DNA of 42,189 bases from assembly GCA_949292025.1 (NCBI GenBank), contig CASEYC010000109.1:1-42189 (forward strand). The letters are read 5' to 3'. Numbering within the stretch: the first letter of the stretch is position 1; each line of letters opens with the position of its first letter. This DNA is from an uncultured Bacteroides sp. (GTDB lineage Bacteria; Bacteroidota; Bacteroidia; Bacteroidales; Bacteroidaceae). Below, in pieces: positions 28,521-38,493 of the stretch. The notes under the pieces were generated by a model that was not told the DNA's origin, did not search any database, and saw nothing but the letters and a program-made list of their open reading frames with translations. The translations under genes and the position numbers were made by a program.

Positions 28521-30791
28521 ATGAATAATGTATCCCGATTCAAGGTCATCGTCAGTTACACGGCGTTGCTGGCGGTACTGTTCTTCTCCCTCTACTTCGT
28601 GCATAGGGAGATGGGTGTCCTCATGCAGACCGACGGGCATGACGAGCAGTGGGTGGACAGCCTGTCCGCCTTGCTGCAAGAGAAAGACGAGAACACTGTC
28701 CGCATCCTGCGCACCCTGGCCGAGGTGAACGACAGCCTGATTTCCACCACCGAGATAGAGGACATCCTCACTACCCAGGACACCATGCCTGTGCAGCCCC
28801 GCGTGAAGCGGCGGTTGGTGCATCACCGGGATACGGTGGTGACACCCCCTCCGCCCCGGCAGAAAAAGGGGTTCTTCAAGCGGCTTCGCGAGGCTTTCTC
28901 GCCCCCCGAGCCGGATTCGTCCATCCAGGTGAAGTCTTCGGTGGAATACATCGTGGATACGTTGGAGGAGGCTTATAATCCTGTGGATTCCCTGCAAGCC
29001 CGCCTGCGCGAGGTGGTGCGGCGCGAGCGGGAGGTGAACACCGTCATCAGCCGCCGCAAGCAACGCCTGCAAGCCGTCAATGCCCGGCTGACGTCCCGCA
29101 TAGACTCCCTGTTGAAGCAGTATGAGGAGGAAACCCTGCAGCAGGTGCGTGCCGACGCCAAGCGCCGGAAGGAGCTGCGCCAGAACTCCGCCCGTACTGT
29201 CGGGGCCATTGCGGTGGGTGCCGTGTTGCTGGCTGCCTTCTTTGCGATAGTGATAGGGCGCGACATTGCCCGCAACAACCGCTACCGGCGCGAGTTGGAG
29301 GAAGCCCGCCGCAAGGCTGAAGACTTGCTGGCCGTGCGCGAGCAACTGATGCTGGCCATCACGCATGACTTCAAGGCGCCGCTGGGCTCCATCATCGGCT
29401 ATGCCGACCTGCTGTCCCGCCTCACCGTGGATGGCCGCCAGCGGTTCTACCTGGACAACATGAAGCAGTCGTCGCAACACCTGCTGAGGCTGGTCACCGA
29501 CCTGCTGGACTTCCATCGCCTGGACCTCCACAAGGCCGAGGTACACCGTGTCCCCTTCCATCCGGCTCGTCTGTTGGAGGAAATCTGCACCAGCTTCCGG
29601 CCGCTGACGTCGGACAAGGGCTTGGAGCTGCATTGCCGGTTGGCGCCGGAGTTGTCGGCTGCATACGTCTGCGACCCTCAGCGGTTGCGGCAGATTATCA
29701 ACAACCTCTTGTCCAATGCCGTGAAGTTCACCGGGCGGGGCAGCGTCACCCTTTCCGCCACATACGGGGACGGTCATCTGGTCGTGTCTGTGGCCGACAC
29801 GGGCTGTGGCATGAAGCCGGAGGACCGCGACCGCATCTTCCAGGAGTTCACGCGCCTGCCCGGGGCACAAGGACAGGAGGGCTTCGGCCTGGGGCTTTCC
29901 ATCGTGCGGATGCTGGTGCAACTGTTGGGCGGCACCATCGACGTGGAGAGCGAGCTGGGCAAGGGCAGCACCTTCACCGTCCGCATCCCGATGCCCCGGA
30001 CGCAAGAGGCGGCTGTGGAGGAGGCGGAGCCTGTTCCGGAGGACCTTCCGGCGGCCGGTGCCTGCCGCTTGTTGTTGATAGACGATGACCGCATCCAGCT
30101 CACGCTGACTTCGGCCATGCTGAAGCAGCAAGGCATAGCCTCCGTGACGTGCCTGCAAGTGGACGAGTTGCTGGACGCCTTGCGTGCCGGCGGCTTCGAT
30201 GCCCTGCTGACCGACGTGCAGATGCCTGCCATGAACGGCTTTGAACTCTTGCGCCTGCTCCGTGCGTCCAATATCCCGTTGGCGAGGGACATACCTGTCA
30301 TTGCCGTCACGGCGCGCAATGATATGCCGCGCGAGTCGTTTGTGTCGGCTGGTTTTGCCGGTTGCCTGTACAAGCCGTTTGGGGTCCGGGAGCTGCTGGA
30401 CGAGTTGGCGCATGTCGGGGTTGCCTTGTCCATGTCATCCCCGGCAGAGGAGGGGACGGCTGTGCCCAAGGAGGGACTGGATTTCTCCGTCCTGACCGCC
30501 TTCACGGGCGATGATGCCGAGGCGTCCCGGGCCATCGTGGAGAGTTTCGTGGAAGAGACCCGCCAAAACCTCCTCCGGCTGCGCGAAGCCTTGGGACGGG
30601 GCGATGTGGACGGCTTGGCTGCCGTGGCACACAAGATGATACCGCTGTTCACGCTGATAGGGGCCGGGCAGACTGTTACCTTGTTGCGGCGGTTGGAAGC
30701 CTCGAAAGGGCAGCTGTTGGACGGGGCGTTGAAGGCTGTGGCACAGGATGCCCTGGACGGTGTGGAAAAGGTGCTGGAGGCGGTTCCGTGA
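28521..30791 (+). CDS. Hybrid sensor histidine kinase with receiver and Hpt domains
   Basis: A 756-residue phosphorelay protein. TM1 is at about 8-26, with a periplasmic region whose end is coiled coil (about 155-215), and TM2 at about 234-254 (AIAVGAVLLAAFFAIVIG). HisKA has phosphoacceptor His282 in LAITHDFKAPLGSI. The HATPase has QIINNLLSNAVKF, VADTGCGMKPEDRDRIF and GFGLGLSIV. The receiver (about 515-630) has LLLIDDDRI and Asp565 in LLTDVQMPAMNG. The C-terminal Hpt has His704 in AVAHKMIPLF. The chain His-Asp-His implies a separate final Asp receiver; there is no DNA-binding domain. The NtrC-type regulator at 23469 is the nearest candidate. The stimulus is unknown. Confidence 0.92.
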   Translation: MNNVSRFKVIVSYTALLAVLFFSLYFVHREMGVLMQTDGHDEQWVDSLSALLQEKDENTVRILRTLAEVNDSLISTTEIEDILTTQDTMPVQPRVKRRLVHHRDTVVTPPPPRQKKGFFKRLREAFSPPEPDSSIQVKSSVEYIVDTLEEAYNPVDSLQARLREVVRREREVNTVISRRKQRLQAVNARLTSRIDSLLKQYEEETLQQVRADAKRRKELRQNSARTVGAIAVGAVLLAAFFAIVIGRDIARNNRYRRELEEARRKAEDLLAVREQLMLAITHDFKAPLGSIIGYADLLSRLTVDGRQRFYLDNMKQSSQHLLRLVTDLLDFHRLDLHKAEVHRVPFHPARLLEEICTSFRPLTSDKGLELHCRLAPELSAAYVCDPQRLRQIINNLLSNAVKFTGRGSVTLSATYGDGHLVVSVADTGCGMKPEDRDRIFQEFTRLPGAQGQEGFGLGLSIVRMLVQLLGGTIDVESELGKGSTFTVRIPMPRTQEAAVEEAEPVPEDLPAAGACRLLLIDDDRIQLTLTSAMLKQQGIASVTCLQVDELLDALRAGGFDALLTDVQMPAMNGFELLRLLRASNIPLARDIPVIAVTARNDMPRESFVSAGFAGCLYKPFGVRELLDELAHVGVALSMSSPAEEGTAVPKEGLDFSVLTAFTGDDAEASRAIVESFVEETRQNLLRLREALGRGDVDGLAAVAHKMIPLFTLIGAGQTVTLLRRLEASKGQLLDGALKAVAQDALDGVEKVLEAVP

Positions 30792-30832
30792 CTTGGCCGT
30801 ATGCATTTGGAGGTAAGTGTTTCCCGCCAGGC

Positions 30833-30864
30833 TTTGGTAGTTTGACTGAAAAGGTTTATTTTTG
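30833..30864 (+). promoter_or_regulatory. Promoter of the Gfo/Idh/MocA gene
   Basis: TTTG at 30833-30836, 20 bp, then TATTTTTG at 30857-30864: a full consensus match. It lies 19 bp before the ATG at 30883, which excludes the earlier in-frame start at 30862. AAGGA just before the ATG serves as ribosome binding site. Confidence 0.7.
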
Positions 30865-30882
30865 GGCGTTTTTATAAGGAAT

Positions 30883-32028
30883 ATGAAGTCGGTACGTACA
30901 GTTTGCATAGGTTTGGGTTATCGCGGCAGGCAGCTTTTCAGCCTGTTGCGCCGGATACCTTTCTTCCAGGTGGTGGCTGTGGCCGACCCTTGCCTGAATC
31001 GGGAGGGTGTTCCGGACGGCATCGTGTGTTATGACCGGGATGCGAATGACTATCTGCGGATGCTGGACGAGCAACGTCCGGAGTTGGCGGTGGTGGCATC
31101 GCCGTGGGCGTATCACGTAGACCACGCCTTGGCTTGCCTCCGGGCGGGTTGCCGGGTGGCCCTCGAGATCAAGGGCGGGCTGTGCGAGGGGGAATATGCC
31201 CCGCTCTCCGCCTTGGTCCGTCAGGCCGGGTTGGCGGTCTTTCCTTTGGAGAATACGTTGTTCCGGCGCGATGTCCTGGCTGTGTGGAACATGGTGCAGG
31301 CGGGCGTGTTGGGGGAGATTGTCCACATGCGGGGCGGTTACCGGCACGACCTGCGCGACCTCCTGTTGGACGATGCCGGCCGGCTGGGCAACCGCAAGAA
31401 CACCGAGAGCGTGTGGCGTGCCCGGTTCTACCAGGAGGAGAACGGCGATGTCTATCCCACGCACGGGCTGGCTCCCTTGTGCCTCATTGGCGGCATCAAT
31501 CGGACCGACCGGCTGAAACACCTGACATCGTTCGCGTCGAAGCCTGCGGGACTGCTGCACCGCATCCGCGAGCTGGGCGGTGACGACCGCGTGCGGGTGA
31601 CGATGGGCGACGTGGTCATCACCCAGTTGGAGACGGAGCAGGGCGTCCTCATTTCCCTGACCCACGACACGACTTTGCCCCGCCCGCGCAGCCTGGACTT
31701 GGAGGTGCAGGGCACGAAGGGCCTGTGGCAGGGCGATGTCCACCGCATCTATGTGGAAGGTCCTGACAGGGCCGAGTGTTGGGAGGACGATGCTCCTTGG
31801 CTGACCCGTTATGAACACCCCTATTGGTCCCGTTGGGGACAGGAGGCTTTGCAGGCCGACAGCCACCATCAGGGGATGGACTACGTGATGCTGAAAGCCG
31901 TGGAGGAAGCCTTGTCCGGCGGCGTGCCTTACCCGGTGGGGGTGGAGGATTTGGCTATGTGGACGGCGGTGACTCCTTTGTCCGGGCGTTCGATAGCCGG
32001 GCGGTGTACCGTGGACTTCCGGTATTGA
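30883..32028 (+). CDS. Gfo/Idh/MocA family NAD(P)-dependent protein
   Basis: A 381-residue cytoplasmic protein. The N-terminal Rossmann fold has TVCIGLGYRGRQL (G10-x-G12-x-x-G15), VVAVADPC and the strand end VVASPWAYH. The catalytic EKP motif is replaced by EIKGG (about 86-90), so the usual lysine is shifted or changed. The C-terminal half has the family beta-sheet (VHMRGGYRHDLRDLLLDDAG, LDLEVQGTKGLW). Relatives act on sugars or inositols, or as GH109 glycosidases (alpha-N-acetylgalactosaminidases) with tightly bound NAD. The lack of a Tat signal and the altered motif make the exact activity uncertain. It is monocistronic with its own promoter. Confidence 0.85.
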   Translation: MKSVRTVCIGLGYRGRQLFSLLRRIPFFQVVAVADPCLNREGVPDGIVCYDRDANDYLRMLDEQRPELAVVASPWAYHVDHALACLRAGCRVALEIKGGLCEGEYAPLSALVRQAGLAVFPLENTLFRRDVLAVWNMVQAGVLGEIVHMRGGYRHDLRDLLLDDAGRLGNRKNTESVWRARFYQEENGDVYPTHGLAPLCLIGGINRTDRLKHLTSFASKPAGLLHRIRELGGDDRVRVTMGDVVITQLETEQGVLISLTHDTTLPRPRSLDLEVQGTKGLWQGDVHRIYVEGPDRAECWEDDAPWLTRYEHPYWSRWGQEALQADSHHQGMDYVMLKAVEEALSGGVPYPVGVEDLAMWTAVTPLSGRSIAGRCTVDFRY

Positions 32029-32138
32029 AAGACGGATGTCGGGCTCCGAGGCCTTCCTTGAAGCCTACAGGCACGTGAGTGATCAAGCTGTCTGTTGAAT
32101 TGGGGGCAGTCTATGCGCGGATTTGAAAAAAGTTTTCC

Positions 32139-32146
32139 TATCTTTG
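32139..32146 (+). promoter_or_regulatory. -7 element of the AAA/PDDEXK gene
   Basis: TATCTTTG matches TAnnTTTG, 25 bp before the ATG at 32172. The -33 element is not clear at the standard distance. Confidence 0.4.
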
Positions 32147-32171
32147 CCCCAACCCTTTAAACATACAGCTT

Positions 32172-33770
32172 ATGACACCGATAATCAGACGTTATCCGAT
32201 AGGCATCCAGACTTTTGAGAAGTTACGGAAAGAGAATTACCTTTATATAGACAAAACACAGTATGTCTATCGTATGGTGCAATCCAATGCGCAGTATATG
32301 TTTCTGAGCCGTCCGCGACGTTTTGGCAAGTCCTTGCTGACGAGCACTATCCATGCTTATTTTGAAGGACGCAAGGACTTGTTTGAGGGACTTGCCATTG
32401 AGAAGTTGGAAACGGAATGGGTGTCCTATCCGGTGCTGCATTTCGATATGAGTTTAGGGAAACATTTGGATAAAGATGCCTTGTCCCGGTATCTTCATTA
32501 CCTTCTTCAAGAAAATGAAAAGCGTTTAGGAGTTGTCCCGTCACAGGTAACGGATGTCAATATCCGACTCACGGAACTGATTTCCAATGTGTATATCCAA
32601 ACCGGCCGCCAAGTGGTGGTGTTGATTGACGAATATGATGCGCCGCTGTTGGACGTGATGCACGAGGAAGAGAATTTGCCGGCATTGCGCAACGTGATGC
32701 GCAATTTCTACAGTCCGCTAAAGGCTTGCGACCCTTATTTGCGGTTTGTGTTCCTGACAGGCATCACCAAGTTCTCCCAGTTGAGCATCTTCAGCGAACT
32801 GAACAACATCAAAAACATCAGCATGGATGAGGAATATGCGGCCATCTGCGGCATTACGGAAGAGGAGATACGGACGCAGATGGGGGAAGATCTGGAGAAG
32901 CTGGCCGGCAGACTGGAGGTGAGTCCGGAAGAGGCGTTTGCCCGTTTGAAGGAGAATTACGACGGGTATCACTTCACGTGGCCTTCGCCGGACGTGTACA
33001 ATCCTTTCAGCCTGCTGAATGCCTTTGCGGACGGCAAGCTGAATTCCTATTGGTTCGGCAGCGGCACACCTACTTATCTGATAGAGATGCTGCGCAAATA
33101 TAAAGTGGAAGCAACGGGAATCGGTGGCCGCCGGGTGAAGGCTGTGGCCTTTGATGCACCGACGGAGCGGATGACCAGCATAACGCCTTTGCTCTATCAA
33201 AGTGGCTACATCACCATCAAGGACTATAATAAGCTGATAGACATCTATACGTTGGACATACCCAACCGGGAGGTGCGCATAGGGTTGATGGAGAGCCTGT
33301 TGCCTTGCTATATCCCGCCTCGTGAGACAGAGAATGCCACGAGCATGGTGGCTTTCTTGTATGAAGCCCTGACACGGGACGACATGGATGCTGCCTTGCG
33401 TCTGTTGCAGGAGTTCCTCTCCACGGTGCCTTATTGTGATCATACGGATTATGAGGGACATTACCAGCAGGTGTTTTACATCATTTTCAGCCTGTTGGGC
33501 AGTTATGTGGACGTGGAGGTGCGCACGCCCCGTGGACGGGTGGACGTGGTGATGCGGACGCATTCCACCCTGTATGTCATGGAACTGAAGCTGGACAAGG
33601 ATGCAAATGCCGCAATGGAACAGATAGACTTGAAGAAGTATCCGGAGCGGTTTGCCTTGTGCGGGTTGCCAGTGGTGAAGGTCGGCATCAGTTTTGATAG
33701 TGAGACCCATACGCTGGGCGGCTGGAAAATAGAACCTGTGTCTGCAATGACAATTGCCAGCGTGCGATAG
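32172..33770 (+). CDS. AAA-ATPase-like / PDDEXK_9 nuclease-like protein
   Basis: A 532-residue two-domain protein. The N-terminus begins RYPIGIQTFEKLRKENYLYIDKTQYV, the hallmark of the AAA-ATPase_like family (PF09820), with a P-loop variant LSRPRRFGKSLL (about 45-56) and Walker B VVVLIDEYDAPLLD (about 150). The C-terminus has a PD-(D/E)XK core (GRVDVVMRTHSTLYVMELKL). These proteins are extremely common and multi-copy in gut Bacteroidales; defence or mobile-element roles are suspected but unproven. The gene is visibly less GC-rich than its neighbours, especially its first third, suggesting separate origin. It is monocistronic. Confidence 0.9.
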   Translation: MTPIIRRYPIGIQTFEKLRKENYLYIDKTQYVYRMVQSNAQYMFLSRPRRFGKSLLTSTIHAYFEGRKDLFEGLAIEKLETEWVSYPVLHFDMSLGKHLDKDALSRYLHYLLQENEKRLGVVPSQVTDVNIRLTELISNVYIQTGRQVVVLIDEYDAPLLDVMHEEENLPALRNVMRNFYSPLKACDPYLRFVFLTGITKFSQLSIFSELNNIKNISMDEEYAAICGITEEEIRTQMGEDLEKLAGRLEVSPEEAFARLKENYDGYHFTWPSPDVYNPFSLLNAFADGKLNSYWFGSGTPTYLIEMLRKYKVEATGIGGRRVKAVAFDAPTERMTSITPLLYQSGYITIKDYNKLIDIYTLDIPNREVRIGLMESLLPCYIPPRETENATSMVAFLYEALTRDDMDAALRLLQEFLSTVPYCDHTDYEGHYQQVFYIIFSLLGSYVDVEVRTPRGRVDVVMRTHSTLYVMELKLDKDANAAMEQIDLKKYPERFALCGLPVVKVGISFDSETHTLGGWKIEPVSAMTIASVR

Positions 33771-33882
33771 TACTGTTTGAACCATTGTCCCGGGTACCAA
33801 ATGGCGGTTTTCCTGGTTTTTTCTTCCTTCTCCGGGACAGAATGTGGGAAATAATCGCTTACTTTGTGCTTCGTAAACCCTG

Positions 33883-36800
33883 ATGAGTATGACAGAAGAG
33901 GTGGTGAAGAAGAAGAATCTGTGGCTGCGGGCGGCTTTGTGGGTGTTGCTCACGCCGATAGCCTTGTTCGTGTTGCTGATGGTGCTGCTCTATGTACCGG
34001 CGGTGCAGGACTTTATCCGCAGGCAAGCCGTGTCCGTGGCCGAGGAGGCTACCGGTATGCAGATGGCTGTGGACCGCATCGACCTGCGTTTCCCGTTGGA
34101 CTTGGTGGTGCGCGGCGTGCAGGTGGTGCAGCCTGCCGACAGCACGACCCAATCTCCCGACACGTTGCTCACGTTGGGCAGCCTGAGCGTGCGCGTGCAG
34201 GCTTGGCCCTTGCTGCGCGGACAGGTGGAGGTGGACGGCGTGTTGCTGGAGGATGTGTCGGTCAACTCCGCCCGGCTGCTGGACGGGATGCAGATGGAAG
34301 GCACGTTGGGACGTTTCTTCCTCCGCAGTCACGGCGTGGACCTGAATCGGGAGAGTGTCATACTGAATAATGTGGAACTGGAAGATACCCACCTCCGGAT
34401 GGTATTGGCCGACACGACTGCCGCGCCGCCGGACACGACCTCCACCGCCGTTCGTTGGAAAGTGCTGCTCCATACCCTTCAGTTGAAGGATGTTTCCGTG
34501 GACTTGCAGATGCCGTTGGACTCCCTGCGCCTCTCCGCCCGCCTGGGTGAGGCCCGCATCGACGAGGCCGAAGCCGACCTGGGGCGTCAGGCATACGGCT
34601 GGCAGAAGTTCCTGCTGGCGGGCACTGATTTGGAATATGACAGCGGCACGCCGCGGGACACGACCGGGATGTCCGAAGGGCTCGACCCCTCGCACATTGC
34701 CGTGCGCGATGTCCGGATAGGCATAGACTCTGTGCGCTATGAAGGACGGCAGATGAACGCCGTCATCCGCGAGTTCTCGTTGTATGAGCGTTCCGGCCTG
34801 AGCGTCACCTCGCTGACGGGACGCCTGACAGCCGATTCCACCTTGATACGGGTGCCTGCCTTGCAGTTGCAGACCCCGCACAGCCAGATCGACCTGACCG
34901 CGCAGACCTATTGGGAGCTGGTCAACATACCGACCACGGGCCGTCTTTCCGCCCGGCTGGATGCCCGCATCGGCAAGCAGGACGTGTTGCTCTTGGCCGG
35001 GGGCTTGCCGGAGAGCTTCAAGAAGGCTTATCCGTTCCATCCGTTGGTCATCCGTGCCGGTACGGAGGGCAACCTGAAGCAGATGCAAATCAGCCGCTTC
35101 TCCATCGATCTGCCCGGCGCCTTCTCGCTCAGCGGGGGAGGGGAGTTCTGGAACCTGACGGACAGCCTGGCCCGCAGTGGCAATATGGACCTGGAGATGC
35201 AGACGCGCGACCTGAACTTCCTGACCGCGCTCGGAGGATTGACACCGGACAGTTCCCTGGTCATCCCGGACAATATGCGGCTGGACACCCGCCTGACCGT
35301 GGAGGGCAATGCCTGTTCCGCCACCTTGGACTTGCAGGAGCAGGAAGGCTCGCTCAACCTGGCGGCCGCCTACGACCTGGGCGACGGGCGTTACCAACTC
35401 GACCTGCGGGCGGACTCGTTGCAGGTGAACCATTTCCTGCCCAAGGATTCCCTCTATACCCTTTCGGCCAAGCTGATGGCGCACGGCCAAGGCTTCGACT
35501 TCTCTTCCGCCAAGACTTCTGCCCAGGTGGATTTGGCCTTGGGCGAGTTGCAATACGGCAAATTGAGACTGACGGACGTGGACTTGCGGGCCGCCTTGCG
35601 CTCATCGGTCGCCTCGGTGCTGTTGCGCAGCGACAATGACCTGTTGCGGATGCAGTTGGCGGCTGACCTCCGCCTGGACCGCAAGTATATGGACGGCAAA
35701 CTGAAGCTGGGGGTGCAGGACGTTGACCTGCATCGGCTGGGAGTCATCCCCCGCAAGCCCGAACACCTGTTGACCCTCGACCTGGCCGCCGAGGCCCGCC
35801 GGGATTCCATCAAGTTGCATGTGGGGGCGGGAGACCTGGACTTCAATTTCAAGGCCCGCAGCACCCTGAAGGAACTGCTGGAGAAGTCGGACCGCTTCAT
35901 GGCCGTGCTGATGCAGCAGTGGGAGAACCGTCGGCTGGATCACGCCGCCTTGCGCCGCATCCTGCCCTCGGCGGGTATGCAGCTGACTGCCGGGCACGAC
36001 AATCCCGCGGGTTATGTGCTGGCCACGCAGGGCATGACATTCGACCGCCTGAAGTTGCAGTTCGGCTTCACGCCGGAGTGGGGCATCAACGGGCGGGCGG
36101 CCGTGGAGGGATTCCGCACCGACTCCTTGCGGCTGGACACGCTGTTCTTTGCCGTACACCAGGACACCACCCGGATGCAGTTGCAGGGCGGCGTCATCAA
36201 CGGTCCCAAGAACCCGCACTTCACTTTCCGCAGCTTCCTGACAGGTGAAATCCGCAACGAGGACGCCGAGCTGACCGTGAACTTCATTGATGCAGAGGGG
36301 AATACCGGCGTTCGGCTGGGCGTCAACGCGCGTCCCCTGACCGAAGGACATGGACGGGGCAACGGCGTGCTGCTGCGCCTGACGCCCGACGAACCCATCA
36401 TCGCTTATCGTAAGTTCCGCTTCAACAACGGGCGCAACAGCATCTACTTCCACAAGAACATGCGCGTCTATGCCAACGTCGATATGGAGGGCGGCGACGG
36501 CATGGGCTTCCGGATGCAGTCCGACGTGAGCGACACCGTTTCCCTCCAGAACGTCAACGTGCAGCTGAACCGCTTCCGCCTGAGCGAATTGAGCGAAGTC
36601 TTGCCCTACCTGCCCCGGCTGACCGGCCTCTTTTCAGTGGAAGCCAACTATATACAGACTCCCGAAGCCCTGCAACTGGCCGCCGAGGCCGATATCGACT
36701 CGCTGACCTATGAGGGACGTCCGGTGGGCGATGTCGGGGCGGGCGTCACGTGGCTGCCTGCTTCCGAGCGGAGCCATTACCTCAGTGCCTATCTGGATTG

Positions 36801-38493
36801 CAATGACCGGCAGGTAGCCACGGTGGACGGCCTGCTGGGCACGGAGGCCGATGCGGACGCCCTCTCGCTGGATGCCTCGCTGGAGCGTCTGCCCCTGTCC
36901 GTGGCCAATGCCTTCGTGCCGGACGGGATGGCGGAGTTGTCCGGCTACCTGAACGGGGACCTCACCCTGAGGGGCACGTCGGCGAAGCCCGACCTGCAGG
37001 GCAGCATACAGATGGACACGGCCTCCGTCTATGTCCGCCAGGTGGGGGCACGCTATTACTTCGACGGGCGGCCCGTGCGCATTGCCGACAACCGGCTGAC
37101 CTTCGACAAGTTCTCCCTCTACACCACCAGCCGCAACCCGTTCGTCATCGACGGCTCCGTCAGCTTTGCCGACTTGGCGCGTCCTTCGGCCGACCTGACC
37201 CTGCGTGCCGTCAACTACAACCTGCTGGATGCTCCCCATACCCGCGAGAGCCTGGTCTACGGCAAGGTGTTCGTGGACATCAACGCCTCCGTCCGAGGGC
37301 CGCTGGACGCCCTGACGATGCGCGGCAACATGAACCTGCTGGGCAACACCAACGTGACCTACGTCCTGACCGACTCGCCCCTGACGGTGGAAGACCGGTT
37401 GAGCGGGCTGGTCACTTTCACCTCCTTTGCGGACAGCGTGGCGACGGACACCCTGCAAGTGGCCGCCGTCCCCTTGGGCGGGATGGAGGTCTACATGTCC
37501 CTGCACATTGATGAGGCCGTGCGCCTGCGGGCGGACCTGACCCCGGCGGGCGACAAATACATCGAGCTGGAGGGTGGGGGCGACCTCAACCTGCAATACA
37601 CCGCCCAGGGCGACATGAACCTGACCGGACGCTATACCCTCTCCGGCGGCGTGATGAAGTATTCGTTGCCTGTCATACCGCTGAAGGAGTTCCGTTTCAA
37701 CACGGGCAGCTACGTGGACTGGCGCGGCGACGTGATGAATCCCACCCTGGACCTGAAGGCGACGGAGCGGATGCGTGCCTCCGTGTCCGACGGCGAGGGG
37801 GATGCCTCGCGCAACGTCAACTTCGACGTCAGCATCGGCATAGCGGGACGGCTGGAGTCGCCCGACCTCATCTTCGACATCGCCGCGCCCGAGGATGCCA
37901 CCGTGCAGAACGAACTGCAGGCCATGGGCGCCGAGGAGCGCAGCAAGCAGGCCATCGCCATGCTGGCCACGGGCATCTACCTGAACAGCGGCGCCAAGGG
38001 AGGCGGCCTGTCCATGGGCTCTGCCTTGAACAGCGTCTTGCAGAGCCAGATAAACGCCTTGGCCGGGTCGGCGGTGAAGAACGCCAGCATCAGCGTGGGC
38101 GTGGAGGACCGCACGTCCGCCGAGACGGGCAGCACGCAGACGGACTACAGCTTCCGCTACTCGCAACGATTCTTCAACGACCGCTTCCAGGTGGTCATCG
38201 GCGGCAAGGTATCCACGGGTGCCAATGCCACCAATTCCGCCGAGTCGTTCATCGACAACATCTCGCTGGAATATCGGCTGGATAACTCCGGCACGCGCTA
38301 CGTCCGCGTGTTCCACAACAAGAACTATGAGAGCGTGCTGGACGGAGAGATTACGGAGACGGGCGTCGGCCTCGTGCTGCGCCGCAAGCTGGACCGCGTG
38401 GGCGAACTGTTCATCTTCCGCAAGAAGAAGCCGCGTCGTCCCGAAGGGGAGGAAAAGGCCACCCCGGAGGAGCCGGAATCTTCACCAAGGTGA
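33883..38493 (+). CDS. tamB: TamB-like translocation and assembly module protein (DUF490)
   Basis: A 1536-residue inner-membrane-anchored periplasmic protein. A single N-terminal transmembrane helix (about 14-38, AALWVLLTPIALFVLLMVLL) is followed by a long beta-rich, AsmA/TamB-like repeat region with many amphipathic strands. The C-terminal TamB domain (about 1290-1500) contains the typical IAGRLESPDLIFDIAAPEDA, LQAMGAEERSKQAIAMLATG and VGLVLRRKLD. TamB proteins bridge the envelope and are linked to outer membrane protein assembly and lipid transport. ATGs at 33883 and 33889 are both possible. It is followed 134 bp later by tamL, its outer-membrane partner; array E begins in its last codons. 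Confidence 0.92.
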   Translation: MSMTEEVVKKKNLWLRAALWVLLTPIALFVLLMVLLYVPAVQDFIRRQAVSVAEEATGMQMAVDRIDLRFPLDLVVRGVQVVQPADSTTQSPDTLLTLGSLSVRVQAWPLLRGQVEVDGVLLEDVSVNSARLLDGMQMEGTLGRFFLRSHGVDLNRESVILNNVELEDTHLRMVLADTTAAPPDTTSTAVRWKVLLHTLQLKDVSVDLQMPLDSLRLSARLGEARIDEAEADLGRQAYGWQKFLLAGTDLEYDSGTPRDTTGMSEGLDPSHIAVRDVRIGIDSVRYEGRQMNAVIREFSLYERSGLSVTSLTGRLTADSTLIRVPALQLQTPHSQIDLTAQTYWELVNIPTTGRLSARLDARIGKQDVLLLAGGLPESFKKAYPFHPLVIRAGTEGNLKQMQISRFSIDLPGAFSLSGGGEFWNLTDSLARSGNMDLEMQTRDLNFLTALGGLTPDSSLVIPDNMRLDTRLTVEGNACSATLDLQEQEGSLNLAAAYDLGDGRYQLDLRADSLQVNHFLPKDSLYTLSAKLMAHGQGFDFSSAKTSAQVDLALGELQYGKLRLTDVDLRAALRSSVASVLLRSDNDLLRMQLAADLRLDRKYMDGKLKLGVQDVDLHRLGVIPRKPEHLLTLDLAAEARRDSIKLHVGAGDLDFNFKARSTLKELLEKSDRFMAVLMQQWENRRLDHAALRRILPSAGMQLTAGHDNPAGYVLATQGMTFDRLKLQFGFTPEWGINGRAAVEGFRTDSLRLDTLFFAVHQDTTRMQLQGGVINGPKNPHFTFRSFLTGEIRNEDAELTVNFIDAEGNTGVRLGVNARPLTEGHGRGNGVLLRLTPDEPIIAYRKFRFNNGRNSIYFHKNMRVYANVDMEGGDGMGFRMQSDVSDTVSLQNVNVQLNRFRLSELSEVLPYLPRLTGLFSVEANYIQTPEALQLAAEADIDSLTYEGRPVGDVGAGVTWLPASERSHYLSAYLDCNDRQVATVDGLLGTEADADALSLDASLERLPLSVANAFVPDGMAELSGYLNGDLTLRGTSAKPDLQGSIQMDTASVYVRQVGARYYFDGRPVRIADNRLTFDKFSLYTTSRNPFVIDGSVSFADLARPSADLTLRAVNYNLLDAPHTRESLVYGKVFVDINASVRGPLDALTMRGNMNLLGNTNVTYVLTDSPLTVEDRLSGLVTFTSFADSVATDTLQVAAVPLGGMEVYMSLHIDEAVRLRADLTPAGDKYIELEGGGDLNLQYTAQGDMNLTGRYTLSGGVMKYSLPVIPLKEFRFNTGSYVDWRGDVMNPTLDLKATERMRASVSDGEGDASRNVNFDVSIGIAGRLESPDLIFDIAAPEDATVQNELQAMGAEERSKQAIAMLATGIYLNSGAKGGGLSMGSALNSVLQSQINALAGSAVKNASISVGVEDRTSAETGSTQTDYSFRYSQRFFNDRFQVVIGGKVSTGANATNSAESFIDNISLEYRLDNSGTRYVRVFHNKNYESVLDGEITETGVGLVLRRKLDRVGELFIFRKKKPRRPEGEEKATPEEPESSPR

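Noticed and set aside
28155-30413. Open frame of 752 codons opposite the hybrid kinase and running into array D
   Set aside because: The sense-strand kinase has all catalytic motifs; the antisense product has repeated PAGKKISH-like text from the array and no domain.
33786-33846. TGTCCCGG/CCGGGACA inverted repeat upstream of tamB as terminator or operator
   Set aside because: The arms are separated by over 40 nt with no T-run after the second arm; it may be chance in a GC-rich gap.
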